In this document: piece by piece, positions 17,400 through 35,767 of the stretch | How positions within the stretch are numbered: position 1 is the first letter of the stretch | How the letters are laid out: every line of letters begins with the position of its first letter | Position numbers and translations under genes: made by a program | Source: Microplitis mediator | Taxonomy: Eukaryota > Arthropoda > Insecta > Hymenoptera > Braconidae | NCBI RefSeq assembly: GCF_029852145.1 | Contig: NC_079977.1 | Coordinates: 17,841,781 to 17,905,780 of the forward strand | Length of the DNA: 64,000 bases | Direction of reading: 5' to 3' | Notes under the pieces: generated by a model | Database searches by the model: none | Told to the model about the DNA's origin: nothing | Seen by the model: the letters and a program-made list of their open reading frames with translations, nothing else

Positions 17400-19930
17400 A
17401 CACAGACACTCGGACATCATTCTGAAAATAGTCAGAATAGCTTCCTAGGACCTCAAAACGTCGACATCTGATGAAATTTCGATTTCCGCAAATCGGGGTG
17501 AAAACATTAACTTCCCAATATAATTATATAGGGTTAGATCTAAACCTTTTTCCCCGGGTATTTGTAAAGTAAAAAGCTTTTTGTGACGTGAAAAGAAGAT
17601 AAACTTTCCAGTATAGCTGGCTTAACTTCACTTAATATTAAGAAATCGATTCAACCACTTATATAATTAAATTAATTTGACTTGCATGACTGTCACGATA
17701 TACGATTATTTCTATGACAATCTTGAAAAAATTTGCTGCAAATCATGATCACATGTCTCCTCGAAGGACTCGAGCATTAGTATCTAACAAAAACTCTGTC
17801 GTATATCAAATGTTTAAAATATACCTGTATATAATAACATGTTGAAGTCGTACATGATACTTGCAGACAAATCTCGCTTAAATTTCTGCTAATGAATAAG
17901 CAGTTTTATTAGATAACAGACATGAAAAAATTATCCTCAGTTCGTTTTCATTAGACTACCATAAGAATGTCTAAAAAAAATTTCTTGCGTAAGTTCTAAT
18001 TGACGTAGTAGATCGAACTTTGTAATGATATGTAGGAACTGAAAAGAAACATGGTTAGTAGGGCATGCGTGTATTAGTATATCCAGCTATGAAAGCTATG
18101 GAAATGTAATTTTTTCTGTCCTGCTGAGAAACACGCGTATTATAGTTATGATAACTAAAGTAATGTCATTATATTGCTTCTGTAACTATTATATAGTTGA
18201 AGCATTATGTAATGATTACATTCTTGTTGTAAAAAACAATGTTTTTCTTAGTGTTTCTCACATGGAATCGTTTCCATCAAAAATCATCTCAGGGCATTGA
18301 ATTATTGGAGCAGCACGACAACATTTTTGGTCACCGGGAACCAGTGCAGCGATGCATGGAAAGCGTTGGGATGGCTTTGGAAACAACAAATCCCTACATC
18401 ATATTTCTTATGCCCCAACGAATTTGACAACAATACGATGATCTACACCATGAATCCTTTCGGAGATCGAGCCCCTGAACCCTGGGAGAAAGTTGAAACT
18501 CTAGACAAACCATGTGATGTATGCACATTCTACAAAATGTCGTTTATTAACGGTAAGAATCGATCATTTTGGTTTATATATGTCCCGGAAAAGTCAAGTT
18601 AGAAATTTATCAATACAAGTGAAACTATCGACGAGTTTCTATTTCTAGAATCTATTAATTTGAAGATATTCTTAAATACTCGTTTTTTGTTCCAGACGCT
18701 GAAATTTGTTCAAGGGTAACTTTTGATAAAGCAGAGTTCTTAAACGGATACAAACTTCCCGAATCGTTTACTGGAAATAAGCATTTACTAAAAACGAAAA
18801 TTTTCTATGAAAATTTATGGTCAGCTATGAACATTACTCCTATTAATGATCTTAGCGAGGCGTTGCCCGGACATTTAGGACTATCTACTAGCGATCCATT
18901 TCCATTTGACAATTTATTGAACGGACCAGACAACATTATCCCATACTTCGAGCAAGGGGGATACGTTATAGTGACACAAAAACAAAGTTTTGTACCAACT
19001 CTCGATCAAGTTATCGACAGTTTTTTTACTCGGGAAAGAATAGTCGTGTCATCAGTTATTCTATCAGTTCTTTTTTTAATGATGTTTCTCAACAACCGGT
19101 ACGATTTTGGAGCGACGGTTCTAGATCTCGTAGCGTTTCTTCTCGACATGAGAATATCGACTCCAATTCTTCGACTCTCAATGCGTATCACTTTCATGAG
19201 CGCAACGTTATTTGCACTGATTTTTAATCCGGTGTTACAGGGCCAAGTGACTTCTCTCTTGAGTAGACCGGGACATAGAAATGTCCAAAGTTTGAGGGAC
19301 TTACATGATCATAATTATCACGTCTACTTTACAGCTTACGATATCGAAAAAGAATTACGTGACAGTCAGCTATGGGATAATGATTCTTCTGCCAACTATT
19401 GGCACTCGTTATTTCTAGACGCTGATCAAGATGCTTGTCTGACAAATGTTAGAAATGATTCCTCTGCTGCTTGTATATTAGACTATACCAGACTCGAAAG
19501 AATTGACGAGAATTTACACTATTCAAAGGAATTTTCCATTAAATATCACGTTTTACAGACTGAGAGACATTTCCCATTAAATGAAAAAATCAATAAGATT
19601 GCACTTAAATTGTTCGAAACCGGTCATTTAAGTTACGCTGAAAGACGTGAATTTCATAAAATTTTGTTGGAACGAAAACGCAAAATTGAAAGAATCAAGG
19701 CATTAATAAACTCTAATCAACTAGATCTCGAGGATTTCGAATTGATGTACATTGCGATGACACTCGCGACGGCGTGGGCAATTATCATTTTTGGTATCGA
19801 AGTTTTAATTAAAAAAATATTAAATTTCTTAGATAAACGTGCGAAAGAGTCGGCGATGAGAAAATTGATGATAAGAGAGACTATCGCGTCTACCGTTAGA
19901 CGAATCGCCATTATCACTCAACAATTGTAA
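13420..19930 (+). CDS. Divergent ionotropic receptor, array gene B (exons 13420-13545, 13612-13860, 18252-18552, 18696-19930)
   Basis: Paralogue of gene A with identical exon lengths and phases, 636 residues, no lesion found. Signal peptide from MTRVGKTILCFLF; M1, M3 and M4 at the same residues as in A. The TATATAAAG box lies 26 nt before the ATG. The protein differs from A mainly at residues 276-304 and 437-466, in the extracellular lobes; the M3 segment RLSMRITFMSATLFALIF is identical. Intron 2 spans 4.4 kb with three nested repeat elements. The exon 3 acceptor is TTAG where A and C have TCAG. Confidence 0.8.
14401..14886. mobile_element. MITE with CACTGTAAAAA ends and CGGTGTAA word arms
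   Basis: TA at 14399-14400 and 14887-14888. Ends CACTGTAAAAAGAGCGGTGT and, reversed, CACTGTAAAAAATCACCGG. The arms are made of degenerate repeats of GCGGAGTAATACCGGTGTAA. Non-coding. TA duplication and CACTG end suggest a Tc1/mariner-type MITE. Confidence 0.7.
14962..16189. mobile_element. AGGGGTTATATCCAC-type TIR element, 1.2 kb
   Basis: TA duplication at 14960-14961 and 16190-16191. Ends AGGGGTTATATCCACTTGTG and exact inverse. Less AT-rich in the part around 15560-16060, which holds a possible coding exon on the minus strand. Probably a deletion derivative of a TA-inserting DNA transposon. Confidence 0.7.
15565..15770 (-). pseudogene. Possible first exon carried inside a transposon
   Basis: Open frame from ATG at 15770; about 69 residues (MSAMGLSLGPNAHSYASKDD at the start, Arg/Gln-rich middle ARRQQQLNILEAND, acidic end). 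The apparent stop lies inside a perfect GTAAGT donor (GT at 15564-15563), so the frame is better read as a 206-nt exon whose downstream exons are missing. I recognise no family. It could be the start of the element's own transposase or a captured host exon. Confidence 0.35.
16190..17517. repeat. TTCCCGCT-family fragments in intron 2 of gene B
   Basis: Two oppositely oriented GAGCTCAAGG/GCGGGAAG blocks (16270-16560), then the CTAGAGCTGATTAGATTTTG-like tandem blocks and the right terminal repeat (17405-17517) after a long (CA)n tract. The terminal AGCGGGAAG is lost; the sequence passes directly into the CCCGGGG element. Confidence 0.55.
17213..17404. repeat. Microsatellite (CA)n with ATGCA interruptions
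   Basis: About 190 bp of CA repeats interrupted by regular TGCA units. Same position relative to the TTCCCGCT terminal repeat as the other microsatellites here. Confidence 0.95.
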
Positions 19931-21613
19931 TTCCCACTAAAATATCGCGTGAGTTTATTTGCAACGACATATTTACTTTTTAATTGGCGTTCCGTGTTGA
20001 TAGCTTTAAATTGTAATCACGCACCTATATTAATGGTTCACTCTGTTTTTGGCCCAAAACAAAAAATCCCTGACAAAATATCTCTGTGACAAAATATCTC
20101 CAACAAAATATCCTCGTGATGAAAACGTCCCTGCGACATAAAGTCTATTTTGCCCCACATGTTACATGTTGGCCTACAATATGATAAAAACATTATACAG
20201 GTCATGACGGAAAATAAAAAAAAAATTTTTTACCTAATTTTTGAGGGGGCCTTTGTGCTCTCCTACGCTTGAAACAATACTGTGTCCTTCTTTTACAGGT
20301 TATATGTGTGTGTGATTATAAATTACATAAACCGATACACCCGCAATAGTTCGTCTTATTTAAAAAAAAAATTATACCAATACTTTTTGGAAAATTCTTA
20401 TCAATGAAATAACTGATATTAGTTAAAAAAAAAAAAAAATCGTTGAATAATGAGGAGATTTAAAAAAAAATTATATTTTGTCATGGAGATATTATGTCTG
20501 AGTATATTTCGTCACAGGTATATTTAGTCGCAGGGATATTTTGTCGCGGATATTTCGTCTTGGGCCCAAAACGCGTGTCACCTATATTAATACTGTTTGA
20601 TTCTATGGCCTTTCAAGCTTGAATGGACAATTTACATTAATGTAACATAAAAATTATGACTTTCTAATATTTTTAGGGACTAAATTTACTCTAAGCATAG
20701 AAAACCAGCCGAACAATATGAAAAAATCATTTCTTCTGAATTGTCGGCTGGTCCATTTTGCCCCAGGTGTCATGCGTAGGGCTAAAAATTGACAAATATA
20801 TCGGATTTATAGATCTTGATTTTTATTTTATGATTGAAAATAATTTGAACTTGAGAATTTTATATTATATTGAATTATATCAAATTATTATTTTATAATA
20901 TGATACAATGAGAAAAAATTTAGATGTTTCAAATCATTTAAAACAGGGCTATGCTAGCATAGTAACAGCTGTTACTCTGGTCGTCCTTACTAAGGGCGAC
21001 ACTGGAAGTAATACGGCCTCTCAGAACCGGATCTTAAATCGTTGGGGTCGGTGTGATTTTATAATTGTAAGAGAAGGAAGAGGAAGGCTAATTTATAAAT
21101 AAATTAGATTTATTTGATTTAACACTCTTATACCTTTTATTTATATAACCTTGACAACCTTCTATTAATTAACCTTATAAATTATAAACCTTTTAATACT
21201 TATAAACCTTATAACCTCATAAACCTTACATGTCAACTACCTTTGACGATTACACACACCCGATAGAAATTAATTTTGGATAATTATATATAAGTCAATA
21301 TATAATCAGATCTGAAAATTGGCCAGATCTGATCATATTTAATCATACATGATTAGATATAATCATGCTTGAACGAATATAGTAATTTTTAACATCTCAT
21401 CAAAATTATCTGTAAATTATTCATTAAGTGATTTAATTAGGATTTATTGTCTTCATTAATATAAATGTTGATTAAATTCAAATTAAAGAGGAAAAATAAA
21501 AAATTACTGTCAGTAAACTATGATTATAATACGGGGTCCCGCGGCCAATTAATGACCCACGTCGATGCTGCTTAACAAAGAGATATATATAACTACAGAT
21601 AAGTTTATATCAG
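19931..21613. other. 3' flank of gene B to unit border
   Basis: Aligns with the flanks after genes A and C without the 1.6-kb foldback. Holds part of the GGGAGCCTGGGGC MITE (about 20130-20275), poly-A runs, the GGTCGGTGTGATTTTAT block (about 21045), AACCTTATAA runs (about 21140-21240) and the 5S-like fragment at 21531-21575. The in-frame stretch at 20908-21102 is not open in units A or C, so I do not call it. Confidence 0.5.
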
Positions 21614-22898
21614 TCGTGTCTGATCAAATCTAAATATATATAGACTTATATATGATTATATCTAGCCTTCATTAGTTTGATCTAATCAGATCTAATTATA
21701 TATAAGTCTATATATAATTAGACCTGATCATATATAGACTTATATATGATCAGGTATCATATATATCATATATATAGACTTATATATGATTAAGCCTAGC
21801 CTACATCATCCAGGTCTGATGAGATCTAATTATATACAGGTTCATATATAATTACATATAATTCCATGTATAACCATGTATAATCATATATAATTCCATA
21901 TATGATTATATATAATTATATATGATCTCATATATATTTAGATAAAATAATTTTGTATCGGGCTTTTTTTGCGTGAAGGTTTGTTTGGTACATTACCGAT
22001 ATAATGTATTGTCAAATCAACTATCTGAAGTTCTCTATCGAAAATAGTCGGTGTCTTTTCTTATCCTCACTTTTAGAAAATGAACCTAATTTCATATCAT
22101 GACTATGCACTAACATGTACCACAAGATATGTATGTATGAAAGTTTTTATATAGTTTAATTGGAAAATCTACCTTCCATTTCGGCTGCTGAATGGTTTTT
22201 TCATTCATCATGTGGGTGTCTAGGTACCTACAATTTCCTAAATGTATTTCCTATATGGGAATCCAAATACCCATGGATATTTATGTAAATCTATACACTC
22301 CTATATTAATTCCTATGGATTTTTACACAAATTTATATTTCTTATATAGACTCTGATGGGTTCTCATGCAACCCCACATCAATATGTTTTGATAGGGATT
22401 GTTTTTCTCAACTTTCAATATTTCGTCCCAGTTTTCGGGACTGGCGATTTGCGCAGTCAATTATTGCCGTAAAATTTTGAAAATGATTTTTACTATGCTT
22501 GTTAAATATTTTTAATTTATAGTTCTTCTAATATCGAAATTGAAATTGCATAAAATATTTCGGTCACTGAATAATTTCTACCAAATCGATTTCTCGCACA
22601 GCAACATGTTTAGAAGGGACAGTTGACAACAGGCGCAAAAACAGTGCATGTGCATTAAATTAAAAGCTCACACATGTAACAATCGAATGGCTAATGGACA
22701 CGTATTTTTTGCAACATCGCAAAAAGGAATATTACTCATTTATTTATTTTACTGCGTTAGTTACAGCAAAAAAGTCAAAGAAAACAGACGCGTATTTAGC
22801 CGGCATCTATTTATTGATTTCACTCTGTAGTTTAATAAATAATTGTAACAATAAAATTTTAATTTATATAAAGATCTGAATAATTTCCTATAATCGTA

Positions 22899-29437
<6,539 letters not shown>

Positions 29438-29522
29438 TTTTCACTAAAATATCGCGTGAGTTTTTTTTGCTGTGACATATTTACTTTTTGATTGGCCTTC
29501 CGTGTTGATAGCTTAAAAATGT

Positions 29523-29766
29523 CCCTCGCAGATTTAAATCACGGTTGAAACACCGTGGAAGTGCAAACACCGTGAATCCACCGTGGTTACACGGTGGGTT
29601 TGTTCCATTTTACCACCGTGTATACAGAGTGTATCCACTGTGATAACGCGGTGTATCCACCGTGATTCCACGGGAGCTTCGTGCCATTGTGTAATCACGA
29701 TGGATACGCCGCGTAATCACAGTGGTCAAATGGAACAAACCCACTGTGATTTTAATTCGCCAAGGG
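29523..29766. mobile_element. CCCTCGCAG-type MITE with CACCGTG word arms
   Basis: Starts CCCTCGCAGATTTAAATCAC and ends ATTCGCCAAGGG. The interior is made of CACCGTG/CACGGTG words in both orientations. Units A and B have no insertion here (TTTAAATTGTAATC); an imperfect 7-8-bp direct repeat (TAAAATGT-like / TAATTGT) may be the target duplication. A longer relative disrupts exon 1 of gene D. Confidence 0.7.
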
Positions 29767-29935
29767 TAATTGTACACCTACATTAATGGTCCTCTGCGTT
29801 TTGGGCCCAAAACAAAAAATCCCCAAAAAAATATTCTCGTGATAAAAACGTCCCAGCGACAAAAAATCATCGCAGCATAATATTAATGAAAATATTGTTC
29901 TTTATATATTTATGTAGTTGAATTAGGATTGTTTG

Positions 29936-29936
<1 letters not shown>

Positions 29937-29991
<55 letters not shown>
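29937..29991. repeat. Microsatellite (TA)n
   Basis: About 27 TA units; much shorter in unit A at the matching place. Confidence 0.95.
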
Positions 29992-29997
<6 letters not shown>

Positions 29998-31237
29998 CAA
30001 GTCTTTCACAATTTTTGAAAAATAAAACTACACATTAACTATCTTTTGCCTCCAACCAACAGATGGCATGACACGATAATACTGCAATGGCGCCAAGTAT
30101 AGTCATTTCAAATTATTATAGTATAATGTTGATCAGACATTTATATTTAAATCATAGTAAAAATATGAGATTACAGAATATTCAATCATTGGTATATATT
30201 TGTAAAACTAAATTTTTATGTTTGTAAAATTTTTACTTGATACTTATTTTTTATTGTTGTTGATAATATACTTCTAAAATATGTATTACCATATGCCATT
30301 TTTCACGGATTTTGTGTGCGTGGAATTATAAAATATATAAACTTATACACTTGCAATAGTAGTGAATTATTTAAAAAAAAAATGAGACCAATACTTTTTG
30401 GAAAATTCTCGTCAGAGAAATAACTGAAATTAGTTGAAAAAAAAAAAAAAAATAGTTTAAATGTACAATGTACATTAATGTAAGAAATTATGATTTTTTA
30501 ATATTTTTAGTGACTAAATTTACTCTAAGCATAGAAATCCAGCCGAAAAATATGAAAAAGTCATTTCTTCGGAATTGTTGGCTGGTCCATTTTGCTCCAG
30601 GTGTCATGCGTAGGGTTAAAAATGCGCAAATATATCGGATTTATAGATCTTGATTTTTATTTCATGATTTAAAATAATTTGTAGTTGAGAATTTTATATT
30701 ACATTGAATGATTTCAAATTATAATTTTATAATGATACAATGAGAAAAAATTTAGATGTTTCAAATCATTTAAAACAGGGCTATGCTGTTACTCTGGTAG
30801 TCCTCACTATGGGCGCCACTGGAGGTAATACGGCTTCTCAGATCCGGATCTGTAATCGTCAGGGTCGGTGTTATTTTATTATTGTAAGAGAAGGAAGTGA
30901 AAGGATAATTAATAAATAAATTAGATTCATTTGATTTAACACTTTTATACCTTTTATTCATTTAACCTTAACAACCTTTTATTAACTAACCTTATAAACC
31001 TTATAACTTTATTAAACCTCATAAACCTTATAACCTTAAATGTCAATTACCTTTCACTATTTTTAAAACAACTTATTCTCATCAACTACCTTTGACGATT
31101 TCCTAACCCTTATTCAAGCCAACTACCTTTAGGATTTGCAACAACGATTTAACCTTTATTACTAACGTATACTTTTGTATGCCGTTCTTTTCGAAAAAAA
31201 TCTGTCTATCGGTTGACCCTGCGGGCCAGCCCTAAAA

Positions 31238-32019
31238 ATTCCCGCTATTTTCGAGCTCAAGGAGTTAACCGATTTTTATGGTTGAAGCGGCAATCGACGT
31301 GTTTTATTGAGTTCTCGAGCTGGTCAGATTTTAGAATTGATCGGACGAGTCACGTCAAAGATAATCGACAAAACCGTTTTTTACCATTTCTATCTCCGGC
31401 GATATCTCTCGAACAAATTAACCGATTGAGACTGTTGAGGTAGCAATCGACGCATTTCGTTGAGTTCGAAACTGATCAGATTTTGGAATTGATTCATCTA
31501 GTCGTTTTTGAGAAATTTCAAAAAAACTAAAAAAAAATTTTTTTTTAATTCTTTCTTTAACGGTTTCTCTTGAACGCATTAATCGATTTTGATGGTTGAG
31601 GTGGTCGACGTTTATAAAGTTTCAGAGCTGATTAGATTTTGGAATAAATTCATCAAGCACATTAGAAGTTATCTAAAATGAACATTTTTGAAAAAATTTT
31701 ATTTTTGGAATATCTCCGAACGCACCCTACCGATCAGGCTTAGATTTTTACAGGTTGCAGAAATCAACAAGCCGCGTCGAATGCTACCTTGACGATCAAA
31801 ATCGGTCCATTCATTCAAAAGTTACTGACATCACATCCGTACTTACGTACGTACATACATACATGCATACATACACTTGGGCATTATCTTGAAATTAGTC
31901 AGAATAGCTTCCTAGAACTTCTAAACGTCAAGATTTGATAGAAATTCGATTTTCGAAAATCGGACCAATACCAATAACTTCCCGAATTTTTTAAAGTTTT
32001 CAATTTTCTTAGCGGGAAG
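31238..32019. mobile_element. TTCCCGCT-family element, degenerate copy
   Basis: Left end near TTCCCGCTATTTTCGAGCTC, right end TTCTTAGCGGGAAG. Interior tandem blocks with GAGCTGATTAGATTTTGG-like motifs. A short TACA repeat at 31845-31875 takes the place of the long microsatellite. Open stretches within it are not conserved. Confidence 0.55.
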
Positions 32020-32101
32020 TTAAAAATTTTGAAAATAAATAATAGTCGGGTCTACTACCTTGGTAGTTAGGCGCCGAATGCCCCATATATTACAGTCCAT
32101 A

Positions 32102-32871
32102 CTCTCTTAAAATGAACCAGTGAAATTTCACTGATTTTCCAGTGAAATCCACTGATTCATCAGTGAAATCCACTGGTTCAACCAGTGAATCGAGCGGTCA
32201 CTGATTTAACCAGTGGACTAAGATGATCGCTTGGCTCACTGGTTGAACCAGTTAAATTCACTGGTTAAACCAGTGATACGCCGGTGAACGACATAAATAT
32301 AAACACAATAGGTTAGATTAATTTTATTTTATTATAAACGTTTATTTAAAAACAAAGTGAACTAAAAGAGTCTTAATAACAATTATATTTAATTAAAAAT
32401 TATTTAGTAATAAAATAAATAATATTTATTAGGATTTATAAAAATTGAATTTGTTTCCATTTTCAATGGGCTTTTTATATTGTTTAATTTTAAAATTATG
32501 TCATTCATTTTTGAGGTTAGCTCCAAGCTATTGAAATTACTCCAAAGTTATTTATTTTTAAACTCTGTAAAAATTGTGTCATATAATTATTATTGTTATA
32601 TAAAAGTTAGTTAAAATATTACATGAAGATAATCAATAAATATTACTTATTTATTGACATAATAAAACACTTAAATATACTCATGTATGAAATGCTGCTG
32701 TACCCGCGCGCTTACATATTTTTAGTTCACTGGTTGAAACCAGTGAGCGCGACGTTCACTGATTCAACCAGTGAAATTCACTGGTTCAACCAGTGAACTT
32801 TTAGTCACTGGTTAAACCAGTGAACTTCACTGGTTGAATCAGTGGAATTTCACTGGTTCATTTTAAGAGAG
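32102..32871. mobile_element. MITE with CTCTCTTAAAATG ends and CACTGGTT word arms
   Basis: TA duplication at 32100-32101 and 32872-32873. Ends CTCTCTTAAAATGAACCAGT and exact inverse. Both arms are made of about ten or more AACCAGTG/CACTGGTT/TCACTGAT words in alternating orientation, with a plain AT-rich centre of about 450 bp. TA duplication points to Tc1/mariner-type mobilisation. No ORF. Confidence 0.8.
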
Positions 32872-35767
32872 TAGCAATTCTCACTTCAGCTAATGTGAAA
32901 TTTATTCAATGTTTGGCTGCTGTTATTAAACATTATCAAAAGTGTATGCCTTTCTTCAAGTATTTTAGAATAAATACATATAGTTTCAATGCTATTAAAA
33001 TTTTAGCTTGAATCAAACATTTCATTTTTATTATATAGAAATACAACTTTTAGGTAGTTTGGTTCTATATTTACACTTCCGACCTGACTAGCTTTTTCAT
33101 TTCTGCCTTCAAAATTTTCTCAAATTTCACTAAATTTTACGCTGATCGTGAATCAAACAGTTTATCTGACATATACATTCTTTTGCAAATTAGTGCTATG
33201 GGCAATATGTTCTTGACAAAAAAAGATCTGCTAAACATACGAATTATTATTTATCTATCCTTAAAGTAATACCGTGTAAAATTTCAAAGTGCATCAAACA
33301 CTTCTTTAAGATGAGTCACCAGCTCTCGGGCTAATTTATCTAAAAGTCGAATGTTATAAGAATCGATTGTTGATCGACTTCGAAAACTAAAATTCCATTC
33401 TAAACAATTGATTTAAAAAAAAAAATCGATTCTCGATTAGAATCGGAATTGACTTTGCCATCTCTAGTCCTGTGAGAGCAACAGAATAAGAAACAAGTTT
33501 CATGTATTAATTTTTTTGTCAAGATAATAAAATTTAAAAATCGGAAAAAAATTAGTTTGGAATAACCCGGGTCAAAAATAAAACTTGATTTAGACTTGGT
33601 TTACCAAGTCGAAATTCGGAGCCGTTTTTCACAAGACAAACTCGACTTTTTTTACGGAGGTATGAAATATATTGAGTTTTCGCCTTGGTTTAGACTTAAC
33701 TGGCTTACTTAGTCACGATTTAAGACGAAAAAGTTGAAATCAAGTCGCGATTGACTTGATGTAGACTTATTCGACTTAAATTTTAAGACGAAAAAGTCAG
33801 AACTAAGGTGAAATAATTTTTATATATTAAGGCGAAAGTAAGGCGAATAAATGACTTTTTTTTTACTTGGTTTAGCAAGTCAAAAGTAAGGTGAATGACT
33901 ATCGTGCTCGAAGTTAAGACGAATAAGTTGAAACTGAGATGAAAAAAGTTCAAAAAGTTGAAAAAATTTAAATTTAAGTCGAAAAAGTCGAGATCTTATC
34001 AAAAAATCGTCGGCAAATCGATAACTTCAATAGAAAATAAGGCGAAGCGAGCCTAAATCAAGTTTTATTTTTGACCCGGAAAAATTTTTGACTTGGAAAA
34101 AAAAAATTCAAATTTCGAAATAGTTATTTTCGATATATATCCGCAATGGTAGGGATTCTGATGGCTTGAAGTGACGTCACCAGTTTAAGGTGATGGGCGC
34201 ATTCTTATCAAGACCGGATATAGTACGAGATCTTGATGAGAATGTATCCATAGTTAAGTTTCTGGCAGGCCTTGGCTGGATAATGTTTGCGTGCAAGTTG
34301 ATGCAAATCTACTGCCGTCGTCTGAATGTAATTTAACAGAAAATCATGCCGTCAATTTGAAGAGAAATTTTCAATCAACTTGACGTCATTGTCTGACAGT
34401 AATCAAATTTAATTCTTATGTAAGTCCATATAATCTTATATTCATTTCCATCGATTCTTGTACAAATATATACTTTCCTATATGGATTTCTATGGGTTCT
34501 CATGCCATCACACATGGATTTTTGTAATAAAGAAAGCAATTATGGTAATTTCACCGCCGGATTACACGATTGTTTGACTGTATATCGACTCTTACTACTT
34601 GATGCCACTCATTCCATTTACTTAACAATTAAAATAATGAAGCTGATAACGAGTTAATGATCAGGAGTTTAAAATTACTAAATATTTTAGAATGGTACAT
34701 TACTGCACGATGAAAAAAGATTTTATACAATTATATATAGACTGCATAAAATTATATATAGACTATATATAAATTGGATAGAAAAAATGGCCCGATCCAA
34801 TTGTATACAATTTTGATACAGTTGTATACAATTGGATCGGGCCATTTTTTGTATATAATTTTATACATTTGTATAAAATCTTTTTTCATCGGGTGGTGAT
34901 TGCATGTGAATCGTAAAAATTATAATATATTTTTAGCATGATAATAAATTTATTTCGTGCGTTGTTGTGAAGAATTTATCAATTTTAGGTGAAAAGTGTA
35001 CAGACACTTAATTGTAGGAAACTAAATACTCAACAAAAAAAAACAATCACCAGTTTATGGATATTTTTAATATTTATGGAGTTATTTCGAGTTTAAAGCA
35101 GCTGCTTCAAATTTTTGAAATAATTATTTGACTAAAATCTTCGAATGCTTCGAGAGTTTAGATTTCTGATTTAAAATAAAATTGCGATTAAATTGTATGA
35201 CATTCAATTTCCTGCAATATTATATGCGATGTTAGATAATTTGATACTTACGTTTACGTTTTCATATAACTGCCTACAAACGAACATGTTAAGAAAAGTT
35301 TTCTGATTTAAGTTTTTTCAAATGATGTCTTTACAATTAAGTTTTTATTAATTAATCAATACACTCAATACATGGAAATCGCAGATATATAATGGTTAAT
35401 GACAAACAACACAACGTTTATTTCACTTTCATCTTTTAAGCAGCGGTGTAATTTTTTTTTAAGTTTAAATCCATTATCTACATTTGAGTTTCCAGATATT
35501 TAAAGGTCGATTTTAAGAAAAAAGTTAAATCAAAATTTATTGGATTATATTTTATGCTTTACGGAAAAATGAGAGTTGTATTTTGGGTATCATTGATACT
35601 CATTAAGATATTTGAGGGTTTAAATTATCATTTACTTAGTCACCAAAACCTGCAGATGACACTTTTTTTGAATATCATTGAGTGCAATTATCGAATCCAC
35701 ATCAACCAATCAGTGAATACTAATTACGGCTTTACTACTAATTTGATACTTGGTTTCGAGATAAAAA
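32872..35767. other. Intergenic region with two small inverted-repeat elements
   Basis: AT-rich, no gene recognised. Element 1 at 33567-34079: ends CCGGGTCAAAAATAAAACTT and inverse, arms filled with AAGTCGAA/TTCGACTT words. Element 2 at about 34702-34897: ends with CGATGAAAAAAGATTTTATA and a CGGGTG-side inverse, with GGCCCGATCCAATTGTATAC near the centre. The remainder (32900-33500, 34900-35560) shows nothing I can name. Confidence 0.55.

Larger units (their letters stand above)
13930..17558. mobile_element. CCCGGGG-type TIR element in intron 2 of gene B, heavily interrupted
   Basis: Left end CCGGGGAAAATTATTTAGAT and right end TAAACCTTTTTCCCCGGG match the ends seen in A, C and D. The left arm stops at about 14068, where a half copy of the CCCGACTAG MITE begins, and the interior is replaced by other repeats. 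Confidence 0.55.
11558..21613 (+). repeat. Tandem duplication unit B (contains IR gene B)
   Basis: Second unit, same order as unit A. Private insertions: an inverted-repeat element at 11858-12524 and, inside intron 2, elements at 14401-14886 and 14962-16189. Confidence 0.85.
29438..31200. other. 3' flank of gene C
   Basis: Same flank as units A and B, with a CCCTCGCAG element (29523-29766), a pure (TA)n tract (29937-29991), poly-A runs near 30430, and AACCTTATAA runs (30960-31160). No gene recognised. Confidence 0.5.

Noticed and set aside
32102..32871. CRISPR-like or tandem-repeat array
   Set aside because: The repeated words are short, degenerate, alternate in orientation and have no uniform spacers; the setting is eukaryotic and the block has TA-flanked inverted ends.
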